This document shows, piece after piece, positions 9,092 to 17,835 of a stretch of DNA of 64,000 bases. Made by a program: the position numbers and the translations under genes. Positions within the stretch are counted from its first letter, which is position 1; the number at the start of each line of letters is the position of its first letter. The notes under the pieces are model-generated. The model worked only from the letters and a program-made list of their open reading frames with translations, ran no database searches and was not told where the DNA came from. The DNA comes from Mariniblastus sp. (lineage in GTDB: Bacteria > Planctomycetota > Planctomycetia > Pirellulales > Pirellulaceae). The stretch is taken from positions 20,163 through 84,162 of the forward strand of contig JAQWLH010000026.1 in NCBI GenBank assembly GCA_029247405.1, written 5' to 3'.

Positions 9092-9739
9092 GTGATCAAC
9101 CTAAATACTGTAAAAAAACGTGTCGCCTCCAAACTGATCATTGCACTTAGCTGCAGTTTCTTACTCTGTGTTTCCGGCTGCAGCAAACCGACCAGCAGTG
9201 AACCTAAATCATCATCCGCCCCGGACGCGACAAAGCCGCAACTCCAAGATCAGGTTGCCAGCATTTCACCGCAATTGTTAACGGGTGTCTGGTTAGGTCA
9301 AGCGAGCCTTGATGTCGAGAAACTCGAACGGAAGATTGAAAACCTTCCTCCGCAGCAGCAACAAGTCGTTGCCGCCAAAGCCAATAGTTTCCTTTCGACG
9401 GTCATGGCGATGGATTTCCGCAGCGACGGTACTGTTGAAAACGAAATTGAAATCATTTCCATTGACGGTCAATCACTGCGAGACGGATCAGTGGGCCAGT
9501 GGAAAGTTCTGGATTCAACGGCGGAAGGTTTGATGGTTGAAACTGAGGAGCAACTCGACAATGGCACAGTGGCCAAGGACAAGATGTTTTACCGATTTTT
9601 TGATAATGGGAACCAGGTGGCCATCGCCGCTCGGGTGAGTGAAGATTTAGCAGGTTGCGACACCGTGATCGTATTTGAAAGGCGGACGCCTACTCCTACC
9701 AATGTCGCCGCTGGCGATGCAAAAACTCAAACAAAATAG
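9092..9739 (+). CDS. Lipoprotein, probable paralogue of the upstream gene
   Basis: A 215-residue lipoprotein starting at GTG 9092 behind a GAGAGGGA stretch. The signal ends in the lipobox VSGC (LLCVSGCSKPT). The mature protein has LLTGVWLGQA, a Gln-rich helix (LPPQQQQVVAAKANSF), then MDFRSDGTVENE, VGQWKVLD and VIVFERR. The order mirrors the gene just upstream: GxW, F-x-x-x-G, G-x-W-K. The spacing of 28 bp indicates an operon. Its function is unknown. Confidence 0.75.
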   Translation: MINLNTVKKRVASKLIIALSCSFLLCVSGCSKPTSSEPKSSSAPDATKPQLQDQVASISPQLLTGVWLGQASLDVEKLERKIENLPPQQQQVVAAKANSFLSTVMAMDFRSDGTVENEIEIISIDGQSLRDGSVGQWKVLDSTAEGLMVETEEQLDNGTVAKDKMFYRFFDNGNQVAIAARVSEDLAGCDTVIVFERRTPTPTNVAAGDAKTQTK

Positions 9740-9825
9740 AGTTCTAGCTGCAATTTTGCGACTGGTCCATTTTGCTCGATTGACTTGGGTGCTTAGAATA
9801 CGGGTTTCTCGTATTTGGATTTTGT

Positions 9826-10323
9826 ATGTTGCAGGAACCCATCCCACCGGGCACGATGCTGCGGAGCTTCTTGACTGTGAGTTCAAGTCTGGTCCTGACG
9901 GTGGTTTCATCCATTGTTGCCACCTTCGGATTGGGGCTAACTTGTTTCCCTCAATTCAAAAAGTATTACGATGCCGGGGATGAAGCGCTTCAGGCGGTCA
10001 TGTCCAACAATCCCAGTGATGCAATCCCACCCTTGATGTTTTGGTCTGCGGTGCTGCTGACCGCAGTTGCCTGTTTGGCGATCGGCTATTACATCATCAA
10101 GACTGCGCCCTTTTCGCATTTTGCTCACGCTATTTTTGTCGCCGTTTTACTGTTCATCTACTATTTGCAAACAGCGATTGCCGATCCGCCAGCCAAAAAA
10201 ACGATGACGCTGGTCTACATGATCGTCTTCCCCATGGCAATTTTGATTGGCGCTCAATGGACCATCAATCGAATGGTGCGCAAACACGAATCCGAACAAG
10301 CAAGAATGCTCGACGAAGGTTGA
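9826..10323 (+). CDS. Small integral membrane protein
   Basis: A 165-residue protein with about four hydrophobic segments, near residues 14-36, 65-88, 96-115 and 124-147, and a charged C-terminal tail (RMVRKHESEQARMLDEG). No family is recognised. It ends seven bases before the trkH start, so the two are almost certainly cotranscribed. A role as an accessory membrane subunit is possible but rests only on position. Confidence 0.7.
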   Translation: MLQEPIPPGTMLRSFLTVSSSLVLTVVSSIVATFGLGLTCFPQFKKYYDAGDEALQAVMSNNPSDAIPPLMFWSAVLLTAVACLAIGYYIIKTAPFSHFAHAIFVAVLLFIYYLQTAIADPPAKKTMTLVYMIVFPMAILIGAQWTINRMVRKHESEQARMLDEG

Positions 10324-10330
10324 CCACTCC

Positions 10331-12217
10331 ATGAATTTTCGGTTGCTTTCAAAATTACTTGGCATCCTCGCGATGCTTATCGGCGGCTTTATGCTGTTTA
10401 GCCTGATCTGGGCTGATCCGAACTTTGGTATCCGTACTGACCCGGTTGTTCAAGTCGATCGCCCTGAAACAGATGGTGTCTGGGGGCTCATTTACAGCGC
10501 GGTGATCTGCTGGGCCTGCGGTGGATTGATGCTGTGGTTTGGACGGCCATCTGACACAAAGATCTATCGTAAAGAAGCAATGGCGGTTGTAGGTTTGAGC
10601 TGGGTGCTTGCTACATTTTTGGGTGCCCTGCCCTACATGCTCAGTGGAACGTGTCGTGGCCCCTCTGTGCGTGTCTTTGCATCAGAAAATGCCGTCTTGG
10701 TCGCCGCATCGCGATTGCAGCCATGGAAAAGCTGGGATGTGATTGACGCCAATGGTGAACACGCTGTTGATGAAAAAGAACTCAGTGTCCTCAAGGCAAT
10801 TTCTGAATCAACTGCCCGTGGATTAACCAAACGCCAGCTATCGATCGAAACGGAACTAGCTGACGCGGCCGAAGTTTTTGATGCACTTAATAAGGTTGCC
10901 CCATGGGATAAATGGTTAGCGGCACCTGGTGAAGATTTAGACGCCCCCGCAGATCGGTCTTCAAACTACCGACTCGAGTGGGTTCGCATGGGCGTAGTTG
11001 ATTCAATGTTCGAATCACAATCCGGTTTCAGTACGACGGGGGCAACGGTACTTTGTGATCTCGAAGACCCACATCTTGTCCCACACTGTATTCTGTTCTG
11101 GAGATCGAGCACACATTTTCTGGGTGGGTTGGGAATCATCGTTCTGTTTGTGGTTTTGCTGGGACAAGGCTCTGCAGGAAAGGCACTCATGAGAGCGGAA
11201 ATGCCGGGACCCACTCAAGATACTGTCAAAGCAAGGATGCAACACTCCGCTTGGCTATTTGCTGCAATGTACGTTGGATTAAATCTGGTTTTGGCCCTGA
11301 TTCTCAAATCGCTGGGCATGTCCGTTTTCGATTCAATTTGTCACGCGTTTGCCACCATGGCGACGGGTGGATTCAGCACCTACAACGCCAGTCTGGGCCA
11401 CTTCGTACAAGCGGGCGCGAATGGCCAGGTGATTGAATATGTCGTGATCGTCTTCATGATTCTCGCAGGTGCCAATTTCACGTTGTTATTCCTGGTCCTT
11501 GCCGGAAACCCGATTCAACTCATTCGGGACATCGAATTCAGAACCTATATTTGCATTATCACGTTAGTGACTGCCGCGATTATTGTCTTTGGTGTTCTGG
11601 GACATGATCAGGATTTTTCCACGGCGGAAAAAGGGTTTCGCAATGGCCTGTTTCAAGTCGTGTCAATCATCACGACCACGGGATATGGTACGGCCGATTT
11701 TGACCAGTGGAATCAATTTAGCCGCGCTCTTTTACTCTTACTGATGTTCGTCGGCGGTTGTGCGGGCAGCACGGGGGGGGGAATGAAAGTGATCCGACAC
11801 ATCCTGTTCTTCAAAATTCTTTCGATCGAAATCAACAACGCTTACCAACCCAAAGAGGTCCGACTTTTGAAGATTGGCGGCAAAACGACCGAAGACCAGA
11901 CACTACGACACTCGATTCTAGTTTATTTTTGTTTAATCAGCTTGCTGTTTGTCTTTGGTTTCTTTGTTGTCATGATGGTTGAGCCCGATACGACATGGGG
12001 AGTCGACCCCACCAATAAACTGATCGATTCGGCCAGTGCTGTCGCCGCGACTCTAAATAATATCGGGCCAGGACTGGGTGTTGTGGGAGCCACGGAAAAC
12101 TATTCGAATTTTAGCTTTATCTCAAAATCACTTTTTATCTGGCTCATGATGCTGGGCCGACTAGAAGTCTTTCCCATCTTGGTTTTGTTCGTCAGCCGGT
12201 TCTGGCGCGACCAATAG
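10331..12217 (+). CDS. trkH: Trk/Ktr potassium uptake channel subunit, with large insertion
   Basis: TrkH-type K+-translocating membrane protein of 628 residues, against about 480 for E. coli TrkH. Start is the ATG at 10331 after GAAGG; a longer in-frame start overlaps the upstream gene and is unlikely. All four pore loops are visible: SGFSTTGAT (about 231-239), ATGGFSTYNASL, TTTGYGTADF and LNNIGPGLGVVG. The extra length is an insertion of roughly 115 residues (about 107-222) just before the first pore loop, predicted on the outer face. It contains two similar segments, QPWKSWDVIDANGE and APWDKWLAAPGED. No TrkA/KtrA regulatory subunit is in the window. Confidence 0.92.
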   Translation: MNFRLLSKLLGILAMLIGGFMLFSLIWADPNFGIRTDPVVQVDRPETDGVWGLIYSAVICWACGGLMLWFGRPSDTKIYRKEAMAVVGLSWVLATFLGALPYMLSGTCRGPSVRVFASENAVLVAASRLQPWKSWDVIDANGEHAVDEKELSVLKAISESTARGLTKRQLSIETELADAAEVFDALNKVAPWDKWLAAPGEDLDAPADRSSNYRLEWVRMGVVDSMFESQSGFSTTGATVLCDLEDPHLVPHCILFWRSSTHFLGGLGIIVLFVVLLGQGSAGKALMRAEMPGPTQDTVKARMQHSAWLFAAMYVGLNLVLALILKSLGMSVFDSICHAFATMATGGFSTYNASLGHFVQAGANGQVIEYVVIVFMILAGANFTLLFLVLAGNPIQLIRDIEFRTYICIITLVTAAIIVFGVLGHDQDFSTAEKGFRNGLFQVVSIITTTGYGTADFDQWNQFSRALLLLLMFVGGCAGSTGGGMKVIRHILFFKILSIEINNAYQPKEVRLLKIGGKTTEDQTLRHSILVYFCLISLLFVFGFFVVMMVEPDTTWGVDPTNKLIDSASAVAATLNNIGPGLGVVGATENYSNFSFISKSLFIWLMMLGRLEVFPILVLFVSRFWRDQ

Positions 12218-12433
12218 ATGCGATCAAACATTTTGGAATAGTTACCTTAACACCAACGGAATGAACCACCTAAAAAACGAAACGACTTGCCGCTTGCTCG
12301 ACAAATCATGTGTTTCATGTGCTCACTTTGGCAGATCCAAAGGTAACCGCCACCTGAATGTTGTAAGATTTAGACCAAGCACCCTCTCGCTGCATCAACA
12401 AATAAGCGACACCCCCAATTCCTCCAACCATCA

Positions 12434-12943
12434 TTGAGTCATTTGAGTAGCCAATCCCACACGAATACTCCTACTGCCCCCTTGGCTGAATCGGTCCAGA
12501 TTGTTTTGGATCCGAAATACGTCCGGAGTGAGACCGCGGTTCATTTTATCTTCCTGATCATGGCAGCAATCGTCTTGCTGCTTTCTTTCTTAATGCGTAG
12601 CGAAGGCGAAACGTCCGTTTTTCTTCCCGGCTTTAGCACTGCCATGCCCGAAACATGTTCGGCGCGTCGGCTGCTCGGGATCGATTGCCCCGGCTGTGGA
12701 ATGACTCGTGCATTCATCTCCATCAGCGCTGGGCAATTTGCAAGGGCATGGCATTTCAACCCAGTAAGTTTTGCCTTTTACCTCTTCGTGGTTGCACAAA
12801 TCCCGTGGCACTTGATTCAGATTTCCCGTCTGCGAAAACAACGCTATCCAATCACGACCGCATGGGCTTATCTTGCCCCAATCCTTATGGTCGTTATCCT
12901 CACGGCACATTGGATTTGGAAACTTCTAACCCAGATAGGTTAG
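12434..12943 (+). CDS. DUF2752 membrane protein
   Basis: A 169-residue integral membrane protein. The family hallmark RLLGIDCPGCGMTRAFISI is present, followed by LARAW-like AGQFARAWHFNP. Three hydrophobic segments are visible, near residues 37-54, 112-131 and 147-164. DUF2752 proteins have no established function; the CPGCG motif could bind a metal or form a disulfide. The start is a TTG at 12434; no better start with a ribosome binding site was found. Confidence 0.85.
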   Translation: MSHLSSQSHTNTPTAPLAESVQIVLDPKYVRSETAVHFIFLIMAAIVLLLSFLMRSEGETSVFLPGFSTAMPETCSARRLLGIDCPGCGMTRAFISISAGQFARAWHFNPVSFAFYLFVVAQIPWHLIQISRLRKQRYPITTAWAYLAPILMVVILTAHWIWKLLTQIG

Positions 12944-12981
12944 TATTCGACATTGAAAAGCTGCTCATTGCGACTGATATC

Positions 12982-13815
12982 ATGAATCCAAAGAAAATTG
13001 ACATCGGAGGATCACATCTTGATGTCATCGACGTCGGCGAGGGGCCGACGATCTTGTTTGTCCATGGCTTTCCTCTCGATCATCGGATGTGGAAGTTTCA
13101 GATTGAACATTTGGCGGAGAAGTTTCGGCTCATTTGTCCTGACTTGCCTGGCTTTGGCAAGAGTCCGGCCTCACACAATCGACCAACCATGCGAGGATTT
13201 GCCGAGGACCTCGCGGCGCTATTGAATGCATTGAATATCGAGCAACCAGTTTGCTACTGCGGTCTTTCAATGGGCGGATACATTGGCTGGCAGTTCCAAA
13301 AGTACTTTCCAGATCGTGTTTCGCGTTTAATCGCCTGCGACACACGCGCTGCCAGTGATACCGAGCAAGTCCGGCGAGCACGAAAGATTGCCGCCCAAAC
13401 GGTAATGACGACGGGCGCTGCCCCCGTTGCAGAGAGCATGATTGAAAAACTTTTCTATCACCGAAACGTCAAACACAACAAAAAAATGGTCACGGAGGTG
13501 CGCGAGGTTATTTCCAGCACTCAACCAAGTTCGATTGCTTCCGGCCAACTGGCGATGTCCGAGAGGCCCGACCAGACAGAACGACTGAGTCAGATCAACA
13601 TTCCGACTTTGTTCGTCGTCGGTGAGTTCGACAAAATTACCACGCCGCAAGAAGTGCAAGAGGACTCCAGCTTGGTTCCTAATTCAAGCCTGCTGATAAT
13701 CCCCGATGCGGGACACTTACCGCCCTTGGAAAATCATATTGAGTTCAATCGTGGTTTGCTTGAGTTCTTGAACCCTTCAATGCATTTGCCTTTGCCGCCG
13801 GAAAACGCCACCTAA
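12982..13815 (+). CDS. Alpha/beta hydrolase
   Basis: Alpha/beta-hydrolase fold enzyme of 277 residues from the ATG at 12982. The frame is open upstream but overlaps the DUF2752 gene there. The oxyanion strand FVHGFPLDHRMW, nucleophile elbow GLSMGGYIG, Asp in VVGEFDKITTP and His in DAGHLPPLENH complete the catalytic triad. It resembles the general esterase, BioH-like and 3-oxoadipate enol-lactonase-like group, and substrate cannot be assigned. No signal peptide is present, so it is cytoplasmic. The gap to the DUF2752 gene is 38 bp. Confidence 0.87.
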   Translation: MNPKKIDIGGSHLDVIDVGEGPTILFVHGFPLDHRMWKFQIEHLAEKFRLICPDLPGFGKSPASHNRPTMRGFAEDLAALLNALNIEQPVCYCGLSMGGYIGWQFQKYFPDRVSRLIACDTRAASDTEQVRRARKIAAQTVMTTGAAPVAESMIEKLFYHRNVKHNKKMVTEVREVISSTQPSSIASGQLAMSERPDQTERLSQINIPTLFVVGEFDKITTPQEVQEDSSLVPNSSLLIIPDAGHLPPLENHIEFNRGLLEFLNPSMHLPLPPENAT

Positions 13816-13862
13816 GATCAAGCGAGAAAAACTGAAACTTTGGCAAACCTCAGGCGGTTGAA

Positions 13863-14072
13863 TCACTTGTACCAACCAAAAGTAGCTTGTTGATTGAAAC
13901 AACTTGATTCGGTCGCGATGACGGGTGAACGAGACTGTTGTTCGCGACGCTTTAACAATTCGGCTTGAAGTTCGTACTGACGCATGAGCCGAGGAATCAA
14001 GTCGCCGATACTTTGTAAACCTGTTCGTTGTTTGGCGGCGGAAAGTTGTGTTGTGTTGAGTGGCTTAATCAT
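13863..14072 (-). CDS. Small protein, unknown function
   Basis: A 69-residue protein with a good AAGGA ribosome binding site eight to nine bases before the ATG at 14072. The predicted helix SIGDLIPRLMRQYELQAELLKRREQQ is amphipathic and charged, and the C-terminus (SSCFNQQATFGWYK) is different in character. Small helical proteins like this are often missed by gene callers. The good ribosome binding site and typical codon use favour a real gene. Confidence 0.55.
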   Translation of the reverse strand: MIKPLNTTQLSAAKQRTGLQSIGDLIPRLMRQYELQAELLKRREQQSRSPVIATESSCFNQQATFGWYK

Positions 14073-14806
14073 TTCAAAATCCTTTATGTCAAAGTGACTT
14101 GGTCTGAAATAACTATTGGTAGGATGCGTGACACATTTGGTCCCTCAATAAATTTTTCTTGCGAAATAATTTTTTGGGGCAAAACATCGGTCGCGGCAGC
14201 CCTCACCAAGCTGGATTTTTTAAAAAACAAATGGACATTCTTGCCGAGAAGGCAGTTTTGTGACCAAGTGTGTCACAACCAAGACACGATGAAATAGATG
14301 CTGAATTCAGAAAATTAATTTTGACGTGACAGACGATAATTAGACCAATCAGTTTCTGAGTGGATCGCCATGTCGTCGCCCGGTTAAAAAACAGTGAGCG
14401 GTGTTCCAAATGGGTCGAGCAAACATTCCCACCTGTCACCCTCGAAGGACACAGGCAATTTGCAACGGCATGGGTTGGCACCCGTTCAAGGGAGACTAAG
14501 CCACACCCGAGCCCTTAGAAAATTCGCACGTAAATTGGCGAGCCAAGAGCGTCACGGAGACCTGCCCATCAAAGCTGAGCGTAAAATTGAAAGACTCGCC
14601 CTTCGGCTGGTTTTTTGGCTTTCCCTGGCCAAAATGCGAATTTCGATCTCCAAGACATGAAATTCTACGACGAGACATCTACCATGCACCACGCCGACGA
14701 CAAAATTGGACAAGCGCAGGAAATTCTCGCCAAGCTTAACATTGACGCGATTTTTCAGCAGACCTAAAATCTTCTTCGCAAGGCTGATTTCGCTGACCCA
14801 AAATGA
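14073..14806. other. Long intergenic region with possible 36-residue open frame
   Basis: This is the longest gap in the window at about 730 bp. The only coding-like item is a plus-strand frame at 14657-14767, starting MKFYDETSTMHHADDKIGQ and ending NIDAIFQQT, with no clear ribosome binding site. It may be a small protein or the end of a decayed gene. Other short frames here look random. The promoter of the VWA operon and that of the 69-residue gene must lie in this region. No tRNA or known riboswitch was recognised. Confidence 0.3.
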
Positions 14807-15826
14807 ATGACCGAATCATCTCCAATTTCTTCGACCGGTTTATCGTCAGCCACGCAGCCTAGCGCTGCGCCTCACTTTGATCACCGGTCATCTGGTTTAG
14901 GCCCCCAAGGTCGCGTCCCGGCTTGGCTGCTTTCACTATTGTTACACAGCTTTATTTTCGCGGGACTGCTTCTTGGACTTTCGCAGTTTCAGAATGGAGC
15001 GAGTGACGTTGAAAATCGCTCAGGTGGAATCGTTTTGGTCAACTCCACATCGGAGGCAACGGAGTATTTGAGCGAAGGGGATGTGGAACAGGCAAGCGAA
15101 CAATCGAGGACTGCTGATAGCCCTCCCCCAACTGCGCTCAACAATGAACTACCACCTGACTTACCAGGAATGGAGACCACTGAAACGATGCGATCTGGGG
15201 CGGGTGATCGTCTCGTTGACTCGTTAGTTGGTGCAGATTCTCTCATCGACTTACCCCAGTCGAAATTGAACATCGGTGGTCAGGTAACGACTGAAGTATT
15301 TGGCATCAAAGGCACTGGTTCGCGTTTTGTTTACGTCATTGACCGCTCCAAAAGCATGGCAGGGTACGGTGGTCGACCGATAATTGCGGCCCGCCAACAA
15401 ATGCGGGAAAGCATCGACTCACTTAAAAAGCACAATCAGTTCCAAATTATTTTTTATAATGAAGGCGTGCGAATCTTTAATCCAGATGGTCGACCGACCA
15501 TGTACGAAGCAACCGACAAAACAAAGGAACAGGCCAAAGAGTTTATTCAGCGAACCAACCCTACTGGAGGAACTGACCATGTTTTTGCCCTTAAGCGGGC
15601 TTTTCAGTTGCATCCAGATGTGATCTTTTTCCTGACCGATGCTGAAGGTGGGTTCACTCAACGCGAACTACGGATGCTCGGCGACCTGAATCACTCTTCG
15701 GCGGTGATAAACGCAATTCAATTTGGGATACGCCCGGGCACCACACCATCACTGGCAGCAGTCGCGAGAAACAGCGGCGGACAGTACATTTTTAAGAATA
15801 TTCAAACGCTTCAGATCAACCAGTAA
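14807..15826 (+). CDS. Membrane-anchored VWA domain protein
   Basis: A 339-residue protein with one transmembrane helix near residues 39-58, an acidic, Ser/Pro-rich linker (about 60-150) and a von Willebrand A domain (about 165-335). The metal-ion-dependent adhesion site is DRSKS at 179-183 (D-x-S-x-S), with the TGGTDH loop and FFLTDAEG strand completing it. The VWA domain should bind Mg2+ and a protein partner. The first gene of a tight operon with a TPR-like protein and an ExbB-type channel (12-bp spacing to the next gene), which suggests a role in an envelope energy-transducing complex. Confidence 0.88.
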   Translation: MTESSPISSTGLSSATQPSAAPHFDHRSSGLGPQGRVPAWLLSLLLHSFIFAGLLLGLSQFQNGASDVENRSGGIVLVNSTSEATEYLSEGDVEQASEQSRTADSPPPTALNNELPPDLPGMETTETMRSGAGDRLVDSLVGADSLIDLPQSKLNIGGQVTTEVFGIKGTGSRFVYVIDRSKSMAGYGGRPIIAARQQMRESIDSLKKHNQFQIIFYNEGVRIFNPDGRPTMYEATDKTKEQAKEFIQRTNPTGGTDHVFALKRAFQLHPDVIFFLTDAEGGFTQRELRMLGDLNHSSAVINAIQFGIRPGTTPSLAAVARNSGGQYIFKNIQTLQINQ

Positions 15827-15838
15827 GCTAACGACGTA

Positions 15839-16840
15839 ATGATTTCCAATTACATCAACTTTTGCAAAATCTTCATCGCATTCCTGCTCCTGCTTTTTTT
15901 AGTGGACGTAGCGCAAGGGATGCAGGACTCCGAAGACATCGTCATCACGCAAAAACGTGGTTCAGACAAAACTTCAAAGCGTCGTGGCAAAATCGTCGAT
16001 TGGAAGGGTCAGTCACTGACCATTCATTCAACTGGCCGGGATCGGGAAATAAACAATGACGAAATCATTGAGGTTCAAACCCCTTGGAGCCAAGCCTATC
16101 TTGATGGCCTTGCGGCTTTGAAAAAAGGGCAAACTCGAATCGCGATCGGACAGCTCGAGGCAGCACTTGGGGTTGAAACACGCCCTTGGGCCAAGCGAAT
16201 CATTCGAGCTCACTTGATCGATTCCTATCAGACGATCGAGCAGCACAGTGATGCGGTCAAACAGTTCGTTCAAATTCTTGCAGAGGATCCTAACACTCGA
16301 TTTCTTCATTTAGCTCCTCTCCCCTGGACCGGTTCAGGAAACACGCTGGTCGAACAAGCGGAAAAATGGCTTGAAATCAAAGAGCCGTCGGTACAACTGA
16401 TTGCTGCGAGCTGGCTCGTCGCCGGTCCCAAACGTGACCAAGCGATTAAACTACTCGATGAACTGAGTCGAGACATTGACGCTCGAATTCGATTTCAGGC
16501 GATCGCTCAACTGTGGCGAACTCGAACCAATGTCAATGCAAAACAGACAGAAGTTTGGGCCGGCTTGATCCAAAAAATGCCGCGTGCGTTACGAGCAGGC
16601 CCCCTTTATGTGCTGGCAAATGCTCAGTCACAGTGCCAACAAATTGACCAAGCGATCATTGGTCTGATGCGAATACCGATCCTTTACCCTGAACAACGCT
16701 CACTTTCGGCAGCGGCGTTGTATCGATCTGCAGGTTTGTTGCACAATAAGGGCCAGACGAAGCAAGCCAATTCGTTATTGAACGAGTTGATCAGTAAATA
16801 TCCCGATTCGTTTTGGGCTCAACAGGCAAATCAAAAATAA
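15839..16840 (+). CDS. Secreted TPR-like protein
   Basis: A 333-residue protein with a signal peptide (FIAFLLLLFLVDVAQG). An SH3-like strand region follows (KIVDWKGQSLTIHSTGRDRE), then helical hairpins resembling tetratricopeptide repeats (AYLDGLAALKKGQTRIAIGQ, AHLIDSYQTIEQHSDAVKQF, ALYRSAGLLHNKGQTKQANS). The C-terminal LLNELISKYPDSFWAQQA is a typical TPR end. Likely a periplasmic scaffold working with the VWA and ExbB neighbours. No enzymatic motif is visible. Confidence 0.78.
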   Translation: MISNYINFCKIFIAFLLLLFLVDVAQGMQDSEDIVITQKRGSDKTSKRRGKIVDWKGQSLTIHSTGRDREINNDEIIEVQTPWSQAYLDGLAALKKGQTRIAIGQLEAALGVETRPWAKRIIRAHLIDSYQTIEQHSDAVKQFVQILAEDPNTRFLHLAPLPWTGSGNTLVEQAEKWLEIKEPSVQLIAASWLVAGPKRDQAIKLLDELSRDIDARIRFQAIAQLWRTRTNVNAKQTEVWAGLIQKMPRALRAGPLYVLANAQSQCQQIDQAIIGLMRIPILYPEQRSLSAAALYRSAGLLHNKGQTKQANSLLNELISKYPDSFWAQQANQK

Positions 16841-16874
16841 CTCAACCTGGCCACCAATGGCCGCGGGAAATAGC

Positions 16875-17669
16875 ATGACACGAGGTCCAATCAACAAGCT
16901 CAATCAATCCTGGCGGCGAATCATTTGCCGTTCTCTTTGGATGCTACCGCTGATCGCTTGGCTGACGCTTGTTTCGAGCCAGTGTTTTGCCCAGCCGGGA
17001 GCCCCTGAGTCAGGGGGCGAAGATGTTGCTCCAAGTGGTTTCCTCGCGATTCTGTTTTCCGGTGGCATCGTTGGCGCGATCATGATTCTGATCTTGCTTT
17101 TACTCTCGTTGACAGCGGCCTATTTAATTTTTGACCACCTGATGACAATCCGTCGCAAGGACTTGATGCCGGATGGGCTGAGCGACCAAGTTCGCCAATG
17201 CTTGATGTCGGGCGATCTTAAGGCAGCACAAGAAGCCTGCCAGTCGCGACCAAGTTTTCTATCATTCGTTTTATTACACGGAATTTCTGAATTGGACTTC
17301 GGCTGGAACGCCGTTGAAAAGGCTGTTGAAGATGCATTGGCTGAGCAATCGGCTCGACTGTTTCGGAAAATCGAGTACTTATCGGTGATCGGAAATATCG
17401 CCCCGATGGTTGGGTTGTTAGGAACCGTGATCGGAATGATTATTGCATTCCAAAATGTCGCATCGACGCAGGGAACGGCCAGTGCACCACAACTCGCTGA
17501 AGGAATCTATCAGGCTCTGGTCACGACCGTGGGAGGTTTGATTGTCGCGATTCCAGCGATCGGCGCCTTCGCTATCTTTCGAAACCGAATTGATCAGTTT
17601 GTAGCCGAAGCCGCCTACATGGCTCAGCATGTCTTCACGCCACTTCGTCGAAAGAACAAGGCGAAATAA
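16875..17669 (+). CDS. MotA/TolQ/ExbB proton channel family protein
   Basis: Inner-membrane proton-channel subunit of the ExbB/TolQ type that would use the proton motive force. Helices appear at about residues 20-40 (signal-like), 58-85, 158-185 and 200-225 from this start. The conserved stretch NIAPMVGLLGTVIGMIIAFQ and the ALVTTVGGLIVAIPAI helix are diagnostic. The start at 16875 has GGGAA ahead of it; an in-frame ATG at 16857 is possible. Third gene of the VWA operon. The ExbD partner expected directly downstream is absent: the next gene is on the other strand. Confidence 0.9.
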   Translation: MTRGPINKLNQSWRRIICRSLWMLPLIAWLTLVSSQCFAQPGAPESGGEDVAPSGFLAILFSGGIVGAIMILILLLLSLTAAYLIFDHLMTIRRKDLMPDGLSDQVRQCLMSGDLKAAQEACQSRPSFLSFVLLHGISELDFGWNAVEKAVEDALAEQSARLFRKIEYLSVIGNIAPMVGLLGTVIGMIIAFQNVASTQGTASAPQLAEGIYQALVTTVGGLIVAIPAIGAFAIFRNRIDQFVAEAAYMAQHVFTPLRRKNKAK

Positions 17670-17835
17670 CAAGGCGTCCCGATTTCGTTCGCCCTTTGCT
17701 TGCCGACTCACAGCCCAAAGCAGTGCTATCTTCGCGACAGGTCGAGCCTGAAAAAGTGAATACGAAAACCTCACCGCACCAGAGCATTTCGCCAACTGAC
17801 ACAATGACTCGATGTGAGCGCCTGCCTGCCCGGGC

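Noticed and set aside
12655..12981. 109-residue N-terminal extension of the alpha/beta hydrolase
   Set aside because: It overlaps the DUF2752 gene in another frame; the hydrolase fold starts at the ATG at 12982.
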